This document shows, in pieces, positions 18,032 through 27,420 of a stretch of 64,000 bases of DNA (the stretch's first letter is position 1; each line of letters starts with the position of its first letter). Source of the stretch: Chitinophagaceae bacterium (GTDB taxonomy: Bacteria; Bacteroidota; Bacteroidia; Chitinophagales; Chitinophagaceae). Under the pieces are notes generated by a model that was not told the origin of the DNA, did no database searches, and saw only the letters and a list, made by a program, of their open reading frames with translations. The DNA lies in the NCBI GenBank assembly GCA_016786745.1, contig JAEUVS010000038.1, positions 1-64,000 on the forward strand, in the 5' to 3' direction. The translations under genes were made by a program, and so were the position numbers.

Positions 18032-20125
18032 TTAAGGCAACGCGAACGCTACGTATCCTCCTTTGAATTTTTCATTGCCGCTTACTGCAACAACCACGTA
18101 TTGCCTGTCGTTTACCGAATACGTTGAAGGAATTGAACTGGCCATCCCCGGCAGCTCTTGCTCCCATAGAATTTTTCCTGTAGCCTGTTCGAATGCCCTG
18201 AACTTCTGATCTTCTGTTGCCCCGATAAATATTAACCCGCCGGCTGTCGCGATTCCGCCGCCGCGATTAAACGAGCCTGTGTTTTCAATACCCTGCTTCT
18301 TGAATTTCTTATACTCTCCTAATGGCACCTGCCACGCAATTTCACCGTTATCCAGGTTGATGGCTGTCATGGTACCGAACGGCGGCTTAATCGCAGGATC
18401 GCCGGCTGAATCGAGATAGAAATTATAACCATTGAAACCAAATGGCTCATTATTCTGAGGAACTCCCGCTACTTCAAATTGCTGCTGAACGGCTGTATCC
18501 TTCACATACGCTACAATGGCCGCAATCTGCTGCGCCGACAGAAAAGAAAACGCAGGCATTGGCGGCGCACCTTTCCTGATGACGTTTGCTACGCGTTCGT
18601 TGTTATAATTTTTTACACGGTATGAAATATCGGGACCAACGCCGCCTTTCATGTCGGCACCATGACAACCTTTACAGTGCGTCATGTATAATGTTTGTCC
18701 GTTTAGTTCATTTTCCGCGCGTATTTTTTTTAGATCAGTGAGTTTAAGTATCCAGGGAATATCTGTTGCATTTACAAACAATAAATTCTTCTCAGGATTT
18801 ACCGAGGCGCCACCCCAGTTTGCTCCACCATGTGCCGTTGGCAAGATAACAGAGCCCGACATTGAAGGCGGTTCATAAATGCCAATCTTGTATTTATTTT
18901 TCTCTATTTCGTTATTGATCCAGTTTGCTGAACGCCCATAAAATTCCTCTTTATAACCCTGCCGTGCAAAAGGTGGATTTGTTGGAATTGGTTGAGTGGG
19001 CCAGGGTTTTTCTCCGGGCATACTGCTAACAGTATCTACGGGTACTTCGTTTATTTCAAACAAACTTTCTCCTGTTTCCCTGTTGAACACAAAAAGGTAT
19101 CCCATTTTTGTAACGAGAGCCACGGCATCAATCTTTTTGCCATCGCGATTCACCGTTACTAAATTAGGCGGCGAGCCGTTATCACGATCCCACAGGTCGT
19201 GGTGCGTTGTTTGAAAATGCCAGATACGTTTTCCTGTTTTAGCATTTAACGCCAGCAGGCAGTTGGCAAATAAATTCTGACCCGGCCGGTCGGCGCCGTA
19301 AAAATCAAAAGACGGAGAAGCGGTCGGTACGTAAACGATTCCCCGTTCCTCATCGAGCGCCATTCCTCCCCAGCAATTCGCTCCACCATTACGTTTGCGC
19401 GCATCAGCGCCCCATGTGTCGGCGCCAAATTCTCCGGGCTTCGGTATGGTATGAAATACCCATTCGAGTTTTCCTGAGTGAATATTAAATGCACGGATGT
19501 CACCTGATGTAGATGGCAGTTCATCCGGCACTTTGCATCCAACGATAAACAGATCGTTATACACCACGCCAGGCGCATTGCTGGAAACGGGCACGAGGTT
19601 TCTCATTGAATCGGGTACCTCTAGTCCTTCATAAAAATCAACGCGGCCATTCTTTCCAAAATTCTCCATCACATTGCCGGTTTCGGCGTTGACCGAATAC
19701 AACGTTCCTCCGTAAATCAGGAAAATGAGATCCGGTTCACCGTTGCGGCCCTTATGACCGGTAATACCTTTCGACCAGTTTGAAATGCCGGAGCTGTCTG
19801 GTTTGAATTCCCACAACACTTTACCCGATGCGGGGTCCATCGCAATCAACCTCGATGAAGGCATCAGCCCGATCAGCCTGTTGCTGAGCATTACGGGGTT
19901 GCAATACATGCCGGCAACATCGGCGCTATCTTCTATGCGCCATGCTTCATGCAGCTGGGCAACATTCGAAGTGTCTATCGACGTGAGAAGAGAAAATTTA
20001 TTGTTCGATACGTCGTGTCCGAACGTTGGCCATTCCGAAGGGTTGGTAACACTTTCCGTCCGCCCACATCCAATAGCCACTGCAATAAAACCAGGTAACA
20101 GCAGCCAACGCCAACTTCCGTTCAT
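18032..20125 (-). CDS. PQQ-dependent dehydrogenase lipoprotein with inserted haem c domain
   Basis: The product has 697 residues from the ATG at 20125. That start is preferred over an upstream ATG because it places a lipoprotein signal directly at the N-terminus (lipobox AIGC, Cys at about 20). The body is a quinoprotein beta-propeller: repeated W-motif blades such as SGKVLWEF and TGKRIWHF, and WGADARKRNGGANCWGG and HHDLWDRDNG near the predicted PQQ site. A CKGCH haem c site at about residues 483-487 lies inside the propeller sequence, with METs downstream that could ligate the iron. This layout is typical of membrane-bound sugar or alcohol dehydrogenases feeding electrons to the respiratory chain. 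Substrate is unknown. It converges with katG. Confidence 0.88.
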   Translation of the reverse strand: MNGSWRWLLLPGFIAVAIGCGRTESVTNPSEWPTFGHDVSNNKFSLLTSIDTSNVAQLHEAWRIEDSADVAGMYCNPVMLSNRLIGLMPSSRLIAMDPASGKVLWEFKPDSSGISNWSKGITGHKGRNGEPDLIFLIYGGTLYSVNAETGNVMENFGKNGRVDFYEGLEVPDSMRNLVPVSSNAPGVVYNDLFIVGCKVPDELPSTSGDIRAFNIHSGKLEWVFHTIPKPGEFGADTWGADARKRNGGANCWGGMALDEERGIVYVPTASPSFDFYGADRPGQNLFANCLLALNAKTGKRIWHFQTTHHDLWDRDNGSPPNLVTVNRDGKKIDAVALVTKMGYLFVFNRETGESLFEINEVPVDTVSSMPGEKPWPTQPIPTNPPFARQGYKEEFYGRSANWINNEIEKNKYKIGIYEPPSMSGSVILPTAHGGANWGGASVNPEKNLLFVNATDIPWILKLTDLKKIRAENELNGQTLYMTHCKGCHGADMKGGVGPDISYRVKNYNNERVANVIRKGAPPMPAFSFLSAQQIAAIVAYVKDTAVQQQFEVAGVPQNNEPFGFNGYNFYLDSAGDPAIKPPFGTMTAINLDNGEIAWQVPLGEYKKFKKQGIENTGSFNRGGGIATAGGLIFIGATEDQKFRAFEQATGKILWEQELPGMASSIPSTYSVNDRQYVVVAVSGNEKFKGGYVAFALP

Positions 20126-20462
20126 ACTCAAGTTTTTAATGTGTAAAGTTATACCGTGGCAGAATATCATTTTAAACGACAGGATTTATTTTGCAAATGT
20201 AATCTTATCCAGTACACCGGTCATAAATAACATGTGCATCACCGTTAGTTTAAGGCATGCCGCTTTAACATTAATTAACAATTGCAATTGTTTTTGTTCC
20301 GGACAGTTGCTATATCAAAACCGCACACATTTACTGCGTCCTGAAATTACTGCGATTGAATATCAACAGTATAGCGATTGGCACGGCATTCGGTTTACTT
20401 TATCGCGCGATTCTGGATACAAAGTCGCCTGTGCTTATCTCTTCATCACAAAAATATTTACA
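20126..20462. other. 337-bp divergent intergenic region with a perfect 16-bp palindrome
   Basis: No gene is supported here. The plus-strand frame running through it from 19785 is an upstream extension of the secreted-protein frame and overlaps the dehydrogenase gene. The palindrome AACAATTGCAATTGTT at 20277-20292 is exact and followed by a short T-run; it could be an operator for either divergent gene. On the minus strand a TAACTTTA -7-like element lies close to the dehydrogenase start. Nothing else stands out. Confidence 0.5.
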
Positions 20463-20888
20463 ATGAAACCAAAATCTCGTTTCGTTTTCCAGGCGCTGGT
20501 TGCCTGCCTGATGCTTACCGGTTTATTCTTTTTACCTAAAAAAGGAATTTCGCAATCGTGGTTAAGCACCTACGCATTGAGCAGTAGCAATGCTTCTGTT
20601 GCAACAGACGTGGTTGCAAACCTCGTTTACGACAGTAATCTCGAAAGATACACACTGTCTGTCATCAATCCTTCGAGGAAAAAACTGAAAATCTTTTTCT
20701 ACGCCGGCGGTATCAAATATGTTTACCGCGCGTCGCTTGCTAAGTTCGTGAAGCCTTTCGATATGAATGGCGCAGATGATGGTATCTACACCTTTGCCAT
20801 CCAGGATGGAAAAGCTTTGCTAAAAAAAGATGTAGAGATTAAAACAACACTGATTAGAAAGCGCGAAACCATTTTTGCTTCGCGATAA
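20463..20888 (+). CDS. small secreted protein, unknown function
   Basis: The product has 141 residues. The start at ATG 20463 is chosen because it begins a clear signal peptide (basic MKPKSR, hydrophobic 8-25, cleavage near ISQS); the open frame extends further upstream but overlaps the divergent dehydrogenase gene. The mature part has a beta-sandwich-like pattern, with NLVYDSNLERYTLSVINPS and KKLKIFFYAGG, and ends in basic residues. It resembles a short extracellular domain rather than an enzyme; I do not recognise a family. It converges on the exonuclease gene with a 15-base gap. Confidence 0.6.
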   Translation: MKPKSRFVFQALVACLMLTGLFFLPKKGISQSWLSTYALSSSNASVATDVVANLVYDSNLERYTLSVINPSRKKLKIFFYAGGIKYVYRASLAKFVKPFDMNGADDGIYTFAIQDGKALLKKDVEIKTTLIRKRETIFASR

Positions 20889-20903
20889 AGAGTGTGAGAG
20901 GTT

Positions 20904-21737
20904 TTATTTGTTCGTTAGATTGGCCGCGTCACTTGCCCGTGCAAAGAGGCGCGGCTCATTTATTTTTTCGGTGAATTTCGCAAACGATTTGGTTGGACCC
21001 CTCCATTGCAACTCGTCAACACTCTTAAACAACTTCGCGTCGGTTCGTAATGTGGCGAGCCGCTTGAATAACAAAGCAAGTTTTCGTTGACCGGTCAACA
21101 GGTTTTTAGGAAATGATTCTATCGGCCCATGTTCATTTAACAAACGCGCCGCGCCTATTTTCCCTATTCCGGGAATTCCGGGATATCCATCGGCGGCATC
21201 GCCGACAAGCGCGAGAAAATCAGGAATTAATTTTGGCGGCACACCAAATTTTATTCGCACTCCTTCTTCGTCATAAATATTTTTCCGTAGCCTGTCAACC
21301 TGCACGATCCTGTCTTCCACCACACATTGCGCAAGATCTTTGTCCGGCGTCCAGATAGATATTTTCAACACACGCGCATCACGCGCAGCCAGGCGAGCGG
21401 CAGAAGCCAACCCATCATCCGCTTCCAGCTCAATCATCGGCCACACGGCCACTCCCATCGAGGCCAGGGCCTCTTCGAGCGGATGAAATTGCCGCCACAA
21501 TGCAGGTTCGATACCATCGCCTGTTTTATATCCTGGCCATAAATCATTACGGAACGATTCAATAACATGATCGGTGGCCACGCCAATATGCGTAGCTCCA
21601 TCTTCCACCATCTGCAGCACCGAGTGCAGCACGGCGACAAGCGCGCCATTCGGCTTGTCTTTCCCATTGTTAAACCGGCGTTGTCCATAAAAGTGCCGGA
21701 ACAATTCATATGTGCCGTCTATAAGATGGACGATCAT
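20904..21737 (-). CDS. stand-alone 5'-3' exonuclease / flap endonuclease-like protein
   Basis: The product has 277 residues and resembles the 5' nuclease domain of DNA polymerase I and the Xni/ExoIX group. Acidic metal-site motifs are visible: LIDGTYELFRHFY at the N-terminus, ELEADDGLAS at about 103-112, and TPDKDLAQ at about 129-136. The helix-3-turn-helix segment GDAADGYPGIPGIGKIGAARLL at about 185-206 (GIPGIGKIGAARLL for DNA backbone binding) is clear. It is cytoplasmic and would cut flaps or degrade 5' ends in repair or replication. It is not fused to a polymerase. The DinB-like gene lies immediately upstream (5 bases), so the two are probably co-transcribed. Confidence 0.88.
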   Translation of the reverse strand: MIVHLIDGTYELFRHFYGQRRFNNGKDKPNGALVAVLHSVLQMVEDGATHIGVATDHVIESFRNDLWPGYKTGDGIEPALWRQFHPLEEALASMGVAVWPMIELEADDGLASAARLAARDARVLKISIWTPDKDLAQCVVEDRIVQVDRLRKNIYDEEGVRIKFGVPPKLIPDFLALVGDAADGYPGIPGIGKIGAARLLNEHGPIESFPKNLLTGQRKLALLFKRLATLRTDAKLFKSVDELQWRGPTKSFAKFTEKINEPRLFARASDAANLTNK

Positions 21738-21742
21738 TGAAA

Positions 21743-22186
21743 TTATTCTAGTATTCTCCTGAGATAGTTTACCTGGCCAAGATGATAGTTCAAATGCGAT
21801 AATAGTTGTATTAATACGTAACCGGTACCCGCTCCGGCTTTATCAAAAAATACCGGGAAATCGCTGTTCATCTGTTCAGGAGTAAGGCTGTTAAGCGTTT
21901 TGGTAACAACAGGAATTACATTTTCAAGCCCTGCAATTAATTCTTTCTTCGCAACATTTTTCTTTGAAAATTCCTGGTCGCGGTTGCGTATGTACCCGGT
22001 TTTACCCAGTGTGGCTCCAACGAAATGATTCAATCCACCGGTAATATGAAGCGCCAGGTTTCCCGCAGGATTTTTCACTGTACCCAGTGTGCGCCACAGG
22101 TTCTCTTCATTTTGAAACAGGTTAATCTCATCGATTAACTTTTTCAGGTCTCTCTCATACAAAAATGCGAGGTCATTGTTCAGCAT
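21743..22186 (-). CDS. DinB-like / DUF1572 family protein
   Basis: The product has 147 residues and is predicted to be a four-helix bundle. His47 (NLALHITGG) and the pair His131/His135 (LLSHLNYHLGQ) match the metal-binding triad of the DinB/YfiT-like superfamily; the GNLALH and HLNYHLGQVNYLR signatures are typical of the DUF1572 branch. Members may be thiol-dependent metalloenzymes, but this branch has no established reaction. It is cytoplasmic. It lies 5 bases upstream of the 5' nuclease gene on the same strand and diverges from a lipoprotein gene. Confidence 0.82.
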   Translation of the reverse strand: MLNNDLAFLYERDLKKLIDEINLFQNEENLWRTLGTVKNPAGNLALHITGGLNHFVGATLGKTGYIRNRDQEFSKKNVAKKELIAGLENVIPVVTKTLNSLTPEQMNSDFPVFFDKAGAGTGYVLIQLLSHLNYHLGQVNYLRRILE

Positions 22187-22275
22187 AGTAGGTCATTGGT
22201 TTTTTAATCGAAATAAAAGTACCTAAAAAATATGATGACCATTTCCGGTTTTATCGATAGTATATAAAGAACCGG

Positions 22276-22986
22276 ATGAATTTTAAGTACCTGATTTCCG
22301 CCGGCGGAGCGCTTTTTCTTTCACTGGCATCCTGCAAGAAGGAGTCAGAAAGTCCGAAAGAAGAGTTGCCTGAACTCGGAACATGTGTTTCAGTAAGTCC
22401 ATCGGGACGACTGGCTATGTCCGGCACAAATTCCTTTACATATATAACACCAGGCGGCGGAGAAATATATGTAGACCTTGAAGGAACGATTGTAATTAAG
22501 CATAACTTCTACGAGAACTTTAAACTGGAATTTTGGGGCGGCATCGAAGACGACAGCAACCCCATTATTTCTGCAAACCACGAAAACCTGAATGGTAAAC
22601 ATATTAAGGATCGCATAGGTAAAAACTGGTCGATAATTTTTCCTGACGGGGTAAAAGTTACATTTACATCCGCCGGAAAGGATCAACCGGTACTTTCCGT
22701 AAGTATATATGACGGAAGCGAGATTCATCACTTCAATGCAACATGCCACTCGCTGGAGTATAGTTCCACTTCTTCTCCTTTTGTAAATGAACTGGATGCT
22801 CTACAGCCCGATGGAGAAACGAGCACTTTCGAATTTACAGATACCGGTCTTACCCTTTGGAACATTTATATAGAAGACGCTGTGAACAAAAGAGTAGAGA
22901 AGCGCCAAAGGCTGGGCGAGTTGTCGCGTGATAATCCTAACCAGGTAAATGACTACTACGACGATGCGAAACTTGACCATACCTGA
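22276..22986 (+). CDS. lipoprotein of unknown function
   Basis: The product has 236 residues with a lipoprotein signal (lipobox LASC, Cys20, followed by KKES). The mature protein is beta-rich, with a Gly-rich THPGGG-like turn near residue 55 and scattered aromatic residues; the C-terminal 30 residues are charged. I recognise no family motif. It is transcribed towards the GH144-like hydrolase gene, whose start is 52 bases downstream, so the two may share a transcript, but a -7-like element in the gap (TAGCTTTA, 23026-23033) suggests separate expression as well. Confidence 0.6.
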   Translation: MNFKYLISAGGALFLSLASCKKESESPKEELPELGTCVSVSPSGRLAMSGTNSFTYITPGGGEIYVDLEGTIVIKHNFYENFKLEFWGGIEDDSNPIISANHENLNGKHIKDRIGKNWSIIFPDGVKVTFTSAGKDQPVLSVSIYDGSEIHHFNATCHSLEYSSTSSPFVNELDALQPDGETSTFEFTDTGLTLWNIYIEDAVNKRVEKRQRLGELSRDNPNQVNDYYDDAKLDHT

Positions 22987-23037
22987 TCCAGCATTAAGCA
23001 TAAAGGTGGGTGCTGCAGATTGTTTTAGCTTTATGCG

Positions 23038-25191
23038 ATGATACGTGGTAACCTGCTTTTTCTCTTTTTGACATTTTCTATTCCGGCCCTTGCGCAGGAG
23101 CCGCCTTACGACAAACAGTTTTTCGAAAACAGCCAGATGCGGGGCAGCTATTTTTATACCGCTGCCAGTTACAAATCACCTTCCTGGATAAAAAATGTGT
23201 CGGGTAAATTGCCCGTTAGCGATAGTATTTTCTTTACTCCTTCCAATGCATTGCATCTGCAGTATGTTTCGCACGAGAAAGGATCATGGCAGGCGCGATT
23301 GTTATTTAGAGAAACGCGCGGACAGGATTTTTTTACCCCCGCAACGAAGCTTGTTTTCAGGTTGTATATCGCTTCATCCACTTTAGCCAAAGAGTTGCCT
23401 TCAATAGGTGTCGCAATAAGAAAGAAAGCGCCATCATTTGTACCGATGTCTCAATTTGCTACTGTTGCTGAGAAAGGATCATGGCAGAAAGTAGAGATTC
23501 CGTTAGATAAATTCAATGTCTCCCCTGCAGATATAAAAAAGATAGACACAATTTTTTTTAAGCAATACTCGCGGGACGGAAAAGAACATTCCATTTACAT
23601 AGACCAGGTCGAACTTTTAGCGAGCAACCAAACACCAGTTACTTCAGCGCCGAAACTTACTTCAGCAAAAGGTTTCGCCAAACATATTGATATTACCTGG
23701 GAGCCTGTTTCCGATTCCTCCGTTAAAAGAATTAAAATATACAGGTCTGCTGATAATAAGCGATTCTATCCTGTCGGTATCCAATCGCCATATGTTTCAC
23801 GTTACGCCGATTTCACTGACACAACAGGAAAAGAGTTCTTCTATAAAATTTCCTTACTCGACCGCGAATACAATGAGTCGACACTTTCCAATACGATTAG
23901 TGCATCCACGCGGCCATTAACCGATGAGGAACTGCTCGACATGATCCAGGAAGCGCATTTCAGGTATTATTGGGAAGGAGCAGAAAAGAATAGCGGGCTT
24001 GCTCTCGAAAATATTCATGGCCGCAGAAATATGATCGCAACGGGTGCATCTGGTTTTGGAATGATGGCGCTTGTTGCAGGAGCAGAAAGAAAATTTATTA
24101 CGAAAGAAGAACTGTTGCATCGCTTCGAAAAAATCATGTCATATCTCGAAAAAGCCGACAAATTCCACGGAGCCTTTCCGCACTTCCTCGATGGTGTTAC
24201 CGCTAAGACAGAACCGTTTTTCGGTGATAACGATAACGGCGCCGATCTCGTAGAAACATCGTTTCTCGCACAGGGACTCCTTGCAGCTAAGCAATATTTT
24301 AACTCCGAAGTTCCAGCCGAAAAAAATATTATCGAAAGAATAGACAAAATCTGGAGAGGCATTGAATGGAGCTGGTTCAGGCGCGATCCGCAAAATAAGT
24401 TTCTTGTGTGGCACTGGTCCCCCGACAGGGCGTGGGTCATTAATCACAAACTGATCGGATGGAACGAAACAATGATCACTTATTTTCTTGCCATCGCGTC
24501 GCCTACTCATCCTATACCGGCCAGTTTTTATTATAGCGGCTGGGCGAGTCAGGGCAAAGAGGCCCAGGAATACAGGGCGGGGTGGGGACAAACAAAAGCC
24601 GGATCACTTTATAAGAATGGAAACACTTATTACGGCATACCACTCAAAGTAGGAGTGTCAAATGGCGGCCCGTTGTTTTTTATACATTATTCTTTTCTCG
24701 GCCTCGATCCTCATAAACTTACAGACGCTTATACCAACTATTTTGAAAACAACACGAACATCGCAAAGATCAACTACCGTTATTGTGTTGAAAATCCAAA
24801 AAAGCATAAAGGATACGGTCCTGATGCATGGGGCCTGACAGCGAGCGACGGGTTATGGTCGTACCAGGCAGATGAGCCGGTGATCGGGCAGGATCATGGT
24901 AAGATAACACCGACAGGCGCGCTCGCTTCATTTCCATATACGCCGAAAGAATCGATGGAGGCGCTAAAAAATTATTATTACAACTATGGCAAATTCGCGT
25001 GGGGTGAATATGGTTTCTACGACGCATTCAACCTCGACCAAAACTGGCGCGCGGATATATTTATGGGTTTAAACCAGGCGCCCATTGTGGTAATGATTGA
25101 AAACTACCGCACTGGCCTTCTCTGGAACCTTTTCATGAAGAATAGTGAAGTGCAGGAGGCGATAAGGAAAATAGAAGGGGAGAAGCCTTAG
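23038..25191 (+). CDS. exported glucoamylase-family (GH144-like) glycoside hydrolase
   Basis: The product has 717 residues with a signal peptide (cleavage after PALAQ). Residues about 25-205 form a beta-sandwich resembling a carbohydrate-binding module, about 212-300 a fibronectin type III domain, and 300-710 an (alpha/alpha)6 catalytic domain of the Glycoamylase (PF10091) type. Conserved catalytic-domain pieces are DEELLDMIQEAHFRYYWEG, ATGASGFGMMAL, VETSFLAQGLL, WGLTASDG and PTGALASFPYTP. Characterised Chitinophaga GH144 enzymes are endo-beta-1,2-glucanases, but the wider family includes beta-glucosidases, so the linkage cut here is open. It probably acts in the periplasm. Its end overlaps the convergent NagX-like gene by four bases. 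Confidence 0.85.
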   Translation: MIRGNLLFLFLTFSIPALAQEPPYDKQFFENSQMRGSYFYTAASYKSPSWIKNVSGKLPVSDSIFFTPSNALHLQYVSHEKGSWQARLLFRETRGQDFFTPATKLVFRLYIASSTLAKELPSIGVAIRKKAPSFVPMSQFATVAEKGSWQKVEIPLDKFNVSPADIKKIDTIFFKQYSRDGKEHSIYIDQVELLASNQTPVTSAPKLTSAKGFAKHIDITWEPVSDSSVKRIKIYRSADNKRFYPVGIQSPYVSRYADFTDTTGKEFFYKISLLDREYNESTLSNTISASTRPLTDEELLDMIQEAHFRYYWEGAEKNSGLALENIHGRRNMIATGASGFGMMALVAGAERKFITKEELLHRFEKIMSYLEKADKFHGAFPHFLDGVTAKTEPFFGDNDNGADLVETSFLAQGLLAAKQYFNSEVPAEKNIIERIDKIWRGIEWSWFRRDPQNKFLVWHWSPDRAWVINHKLIGWNETMITYFLAIASPTHPIPASFYYSGWASQGKEAQEYRAGWGQTKAGSLYKNGNTYYGIPLKVGVSNGGPLFFIHYSFLGLDPHKLTDAYTNYFENNTNIAKINYRYCVENPKKHKGYGPDAWGLTASDGLWSYQADEPVIGQDHGKITPTGALASFPYTPKESMEALKNYYYNYGKFAWGEYGFYDAFNLDQNWRADIFMGLNQAPIVVMIENYRTGLLWNLFMKNSEVQEAIRKIEGEKP

Positions 25192-26294
25192 ATCTTGATA
25201 AAAATCTTTTTCCTGTACATAATATATAAAATCGTCCACACAATCGCCAGCGACCCCAACGCATTTAATGCCGGGTGAAAATTCTCAGGCGCATGCATAT
25301 AAAATCCGCTGAACAATTTTTCGGACATGATATCGAAAGGAACAAACCTCACCATAAGATAAATCACCAGCGAGTTCATGCCGATCACCTTAAAAAAGAA
25401 TGTCCATTTGCGATAACCCAACACATCAATCACCCAATAAAACATCGCTAAAAATATAAAGGCCATTCCTCCGGTGAGCAAAATGAATGAGCTGCTCCAT
25501 AAATGTTTGTTGATTGGAAAGAACATTCCCCATATCAGCCCCGCTGCCAATGCCACAACACCAAATATCGAAAGCTCAACAACCTTTTTATTGCCGGTTG
25601 TCTCTTTCTGCAAAATGTCGCCTGCAACCGCGCCGAGCACCGTAAGGCAACACGCGGGCAATTGAGTTAGCAGCGCATTTTCGTCGTATGTTTTTTGCAG
25701 CAATCTGCCCGGCATCACATTTCTGTCGATCCAACCGACAAGGTTGCCTTCAAACGACAGGTCGCCCGCGCCATAGCCCGGCACCGGAATTAAAAACAGT
25801 GCAGCACAGTATGCCGCAAGTATGGCTGCTACGAGCACAAGACGGTTTTTGCCTGAAATATTCAGGTATATGAGCGTAGTAAGGAATGTAGCGACCCCAA
25901 TTCTTCCGAGCACAGTGCCATAGCGGATATGCGCCGGGTCGAAAATGTTCAGCGGAATGTTTTTGTCGATGATTCCCAATACAATTAACAGCAACGTTCT
26001 TATGAACGCCTTCCTGTAAAGCGCTTTTTTGTCGAGCCCCTTTTTTAGTCCCGATTGCAACGAGAACGACAGCGAAAGGCCCGCAGTAAACAGGAAGAGA
26101 GGAAAGATAAAATCGTAAAATGTAAATCCGTGCCATGCAGGATGCTCGAGCTGGTTGGCGAGCCAGTCGACCCAGGTAAGGCCTGTTTCCCCTTTCAACC
26201 TCACAATTGCTTCACCACCCCCGGTGATAAGCAGCATATCAAATCCACGTAATGCGTCAATAGAAAGCAGTCTTGGTTTTTGTTGTGTAATCAT
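25188..26294 (-). CDS. DUF5009/NagX-type membrane acyltransferase-like protein
   Basis: The product has 368 residues and about ten predicted membrane helices. It opens with RLLSIDALRGFDMLLI, the signature of the heparan-alpha-glucosaminide N-acetyltransferase (HGSNAT)-like family, and continues with HPAWHGFTFYDFIFPLFLF, whose HGF..YD.IFP block is typical of bacterial NagX/DUF5009. The human enzyme transfers acetyl groups across the lysosomal membrane onto glucosamine; bacterial members are poorly characterised and often sit beside hexosamine or glycan-degradation genes. It converges on the GH144-like gene. A TAACTTTA -7-like element lies 13 bases before its start on the minus strand. Confidence 0.82.
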   Translation of the reverse strand: MITQQKPRLLSIDALRGFDMLLITGGGEAIVRLKGETGLTWVDWLANQLEHPAWHGFTFYDFIFPLFLFTAGLSLSFSLQSGLKKGLDKKALYRKAFIRTLLLIVLGIIDKNIPLNIFDPAHIRYGTVLGRIGVATFLTTLIYLNISGKNRLVLVAAILAAYCAALFLIPVPGYGAGDLSFEGNLVGWIDRNVMPGRLLQKTYDENALLTQLPACCLTVLGAVAGDILQKETTGNKKVVELSIFGVVALAAGLIWGMFFPINKHLWSSSFILLTGGMAFIFLAMFYWVIDVLGYRKWTFFFKVIGMNSLVIYLMVRFVPFDIMSEKLFSGFYMHAPENFHPALNALGSLAIVWTILYIMYRKKIFIKI

Positions 26295-26418
26295 AATGAT
26301 GTTGCTAAAGTTAAACTTTCAGGCGGTACAGAACAGACTTCTTTGAATAAGAATAAACAATATTTTTACTAAACTATCTTTATCGTATCCATCGGTGCCC
26401 TGAAAAAAGACAATTGCT

Positions 26419-27420
26419 ATGTCCAAAATACTGCTGATACTTCTCTTCTATCTTGTAAACTTTTCGCTATGCGCGCAATACAAACAATGGGTGGAATATA
26501 AAGCCGCTCCATCTGACGCAAAGAATAAACACATTGTACTGGTAAGCGGTGATGAGGAGTATCGCTCGGAAGAGGCATTGCCAATGCTGGCGCAAATTCT
26601 TGCAAAGCAACATGGGTTCGACTGCACGGTGCTGTTTGCGATAGACCCGGCGACCGGCGCAATTGATCCGAACAATGTGTCGAATATTCCGGGGCTTGAA
26701 AAACTCGAATCGGCCGACCTGATGATCATCTTCACCAGGTTTCGCGAATTGCCCGATGAGCAGATGGCACATATAGACAACTACCTCAAAAAAGGAAAGC
26801 CGGTGATCGGCATCCGAACCGCGACGCACGCGTTTCATTATGAAAAAAATCCTGGTGACAGGTTTGCACATTACGATTGGCAAAGCAAAAAAGACGGATG
26901 GGAAAAGGGCTTTGGCAAACGCGTTCTCGGCGAAACATGGATAAGTCATCATGGTGATCATGGTAAAGAAGGAACACGCGCGCTCATCAATGGTGTGCTG
27001 CAGAATGCGAAACACCCGGTGCTGAATAATGTAAAGGACATCTGGTGTCCGACCGACGTATATGCCGTTGATCACCTGCCCGGCGATCCGCAGGTACTTG
27101 TTTATGGTCAGCCGACAAAAGGGATGACTTCTTCATCGCCTCTTAATCTGAAGAAATCAATCATGCCGGTGGTATGGACGAAAACTTATGAAATAGAACA
27201 GGGAAGAAAAGGCCGTGCATTGACGTCGACTATGGGGGCCGCGGTTGATTTGCAAAATGAAGATTTGCGAAGAATGTTTGTAAACGCGTGTTACTGGTTG
27301 CTGGACCTAAAAGTGCCGGATAACGCGAATGTGAATTTTGTTACACCATACAAGCCGACGATGTTCGGTTTTGATGGATTTATTAAAGGTATTTTTCCAG
27401 AGAAATATGAAATTAAATAA
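26419..27420 (+). CDS. exported ThuA-domain protein
   Basis: The product has 333 residues with a signal peptide (hydrophobic 4-17, cleavage after LCAQ). The rest is a ThuA-like class-I glutamine amidotransferase fold: HIVLVSGDEEYRSEEALPML at the start, ADLMIIFTRFRELPDEQ, GKPVIGIRTATHAF (about 127-140) and a HHGDHGKEGTR loop. ThuA proteins are named for trehalose utilisation in rhizobia, but the reaction of exported Bacteroidota members is unknown. It overlaps the following SGNH/dehydrogenase gene by 14 bases, so the two products are probably made together. TATCTTTA at 26375-26382 is a possible -7 element. Confidence 0.85.
   Translation: MSKILLILLFYLVNFSLCAQYKQWVEYKAAPSDAKNKHIVLVSGDEEYRSEEALPMLAQILAKQHGFDCTVLFAIDPATGAIDPNNVSNIPGLEKLESADLMIIFTRFRELPDEQMAHIDNYLKKGKPVIGIRTATHAFHYEKNPGDRFAHYDWQSKKDGWEKGFGKRVLGETWISHHGDHGKEGTRALINGVLQNAKHPVLNNVKDIWCPTDVYAVDHLPGDPQVLVYGQPTKGMTSSSPLNLKKSIMPVVWTKTYEIEQGRKGRALTSTMGAAVDLQNEDLRRMFVNACYWLLDLKVPDNANVNFVTPYKPTMFGFDGFIKGIFPEKYEIK

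Noticed and set aside
19785..20462. Long plus-strand open frame upstream of the small secreted protein
   Set aside because: It overlaps the dehydrogenase gene on the other strand, and the signal peptide begins at 20463, so the upstream part is not coding.
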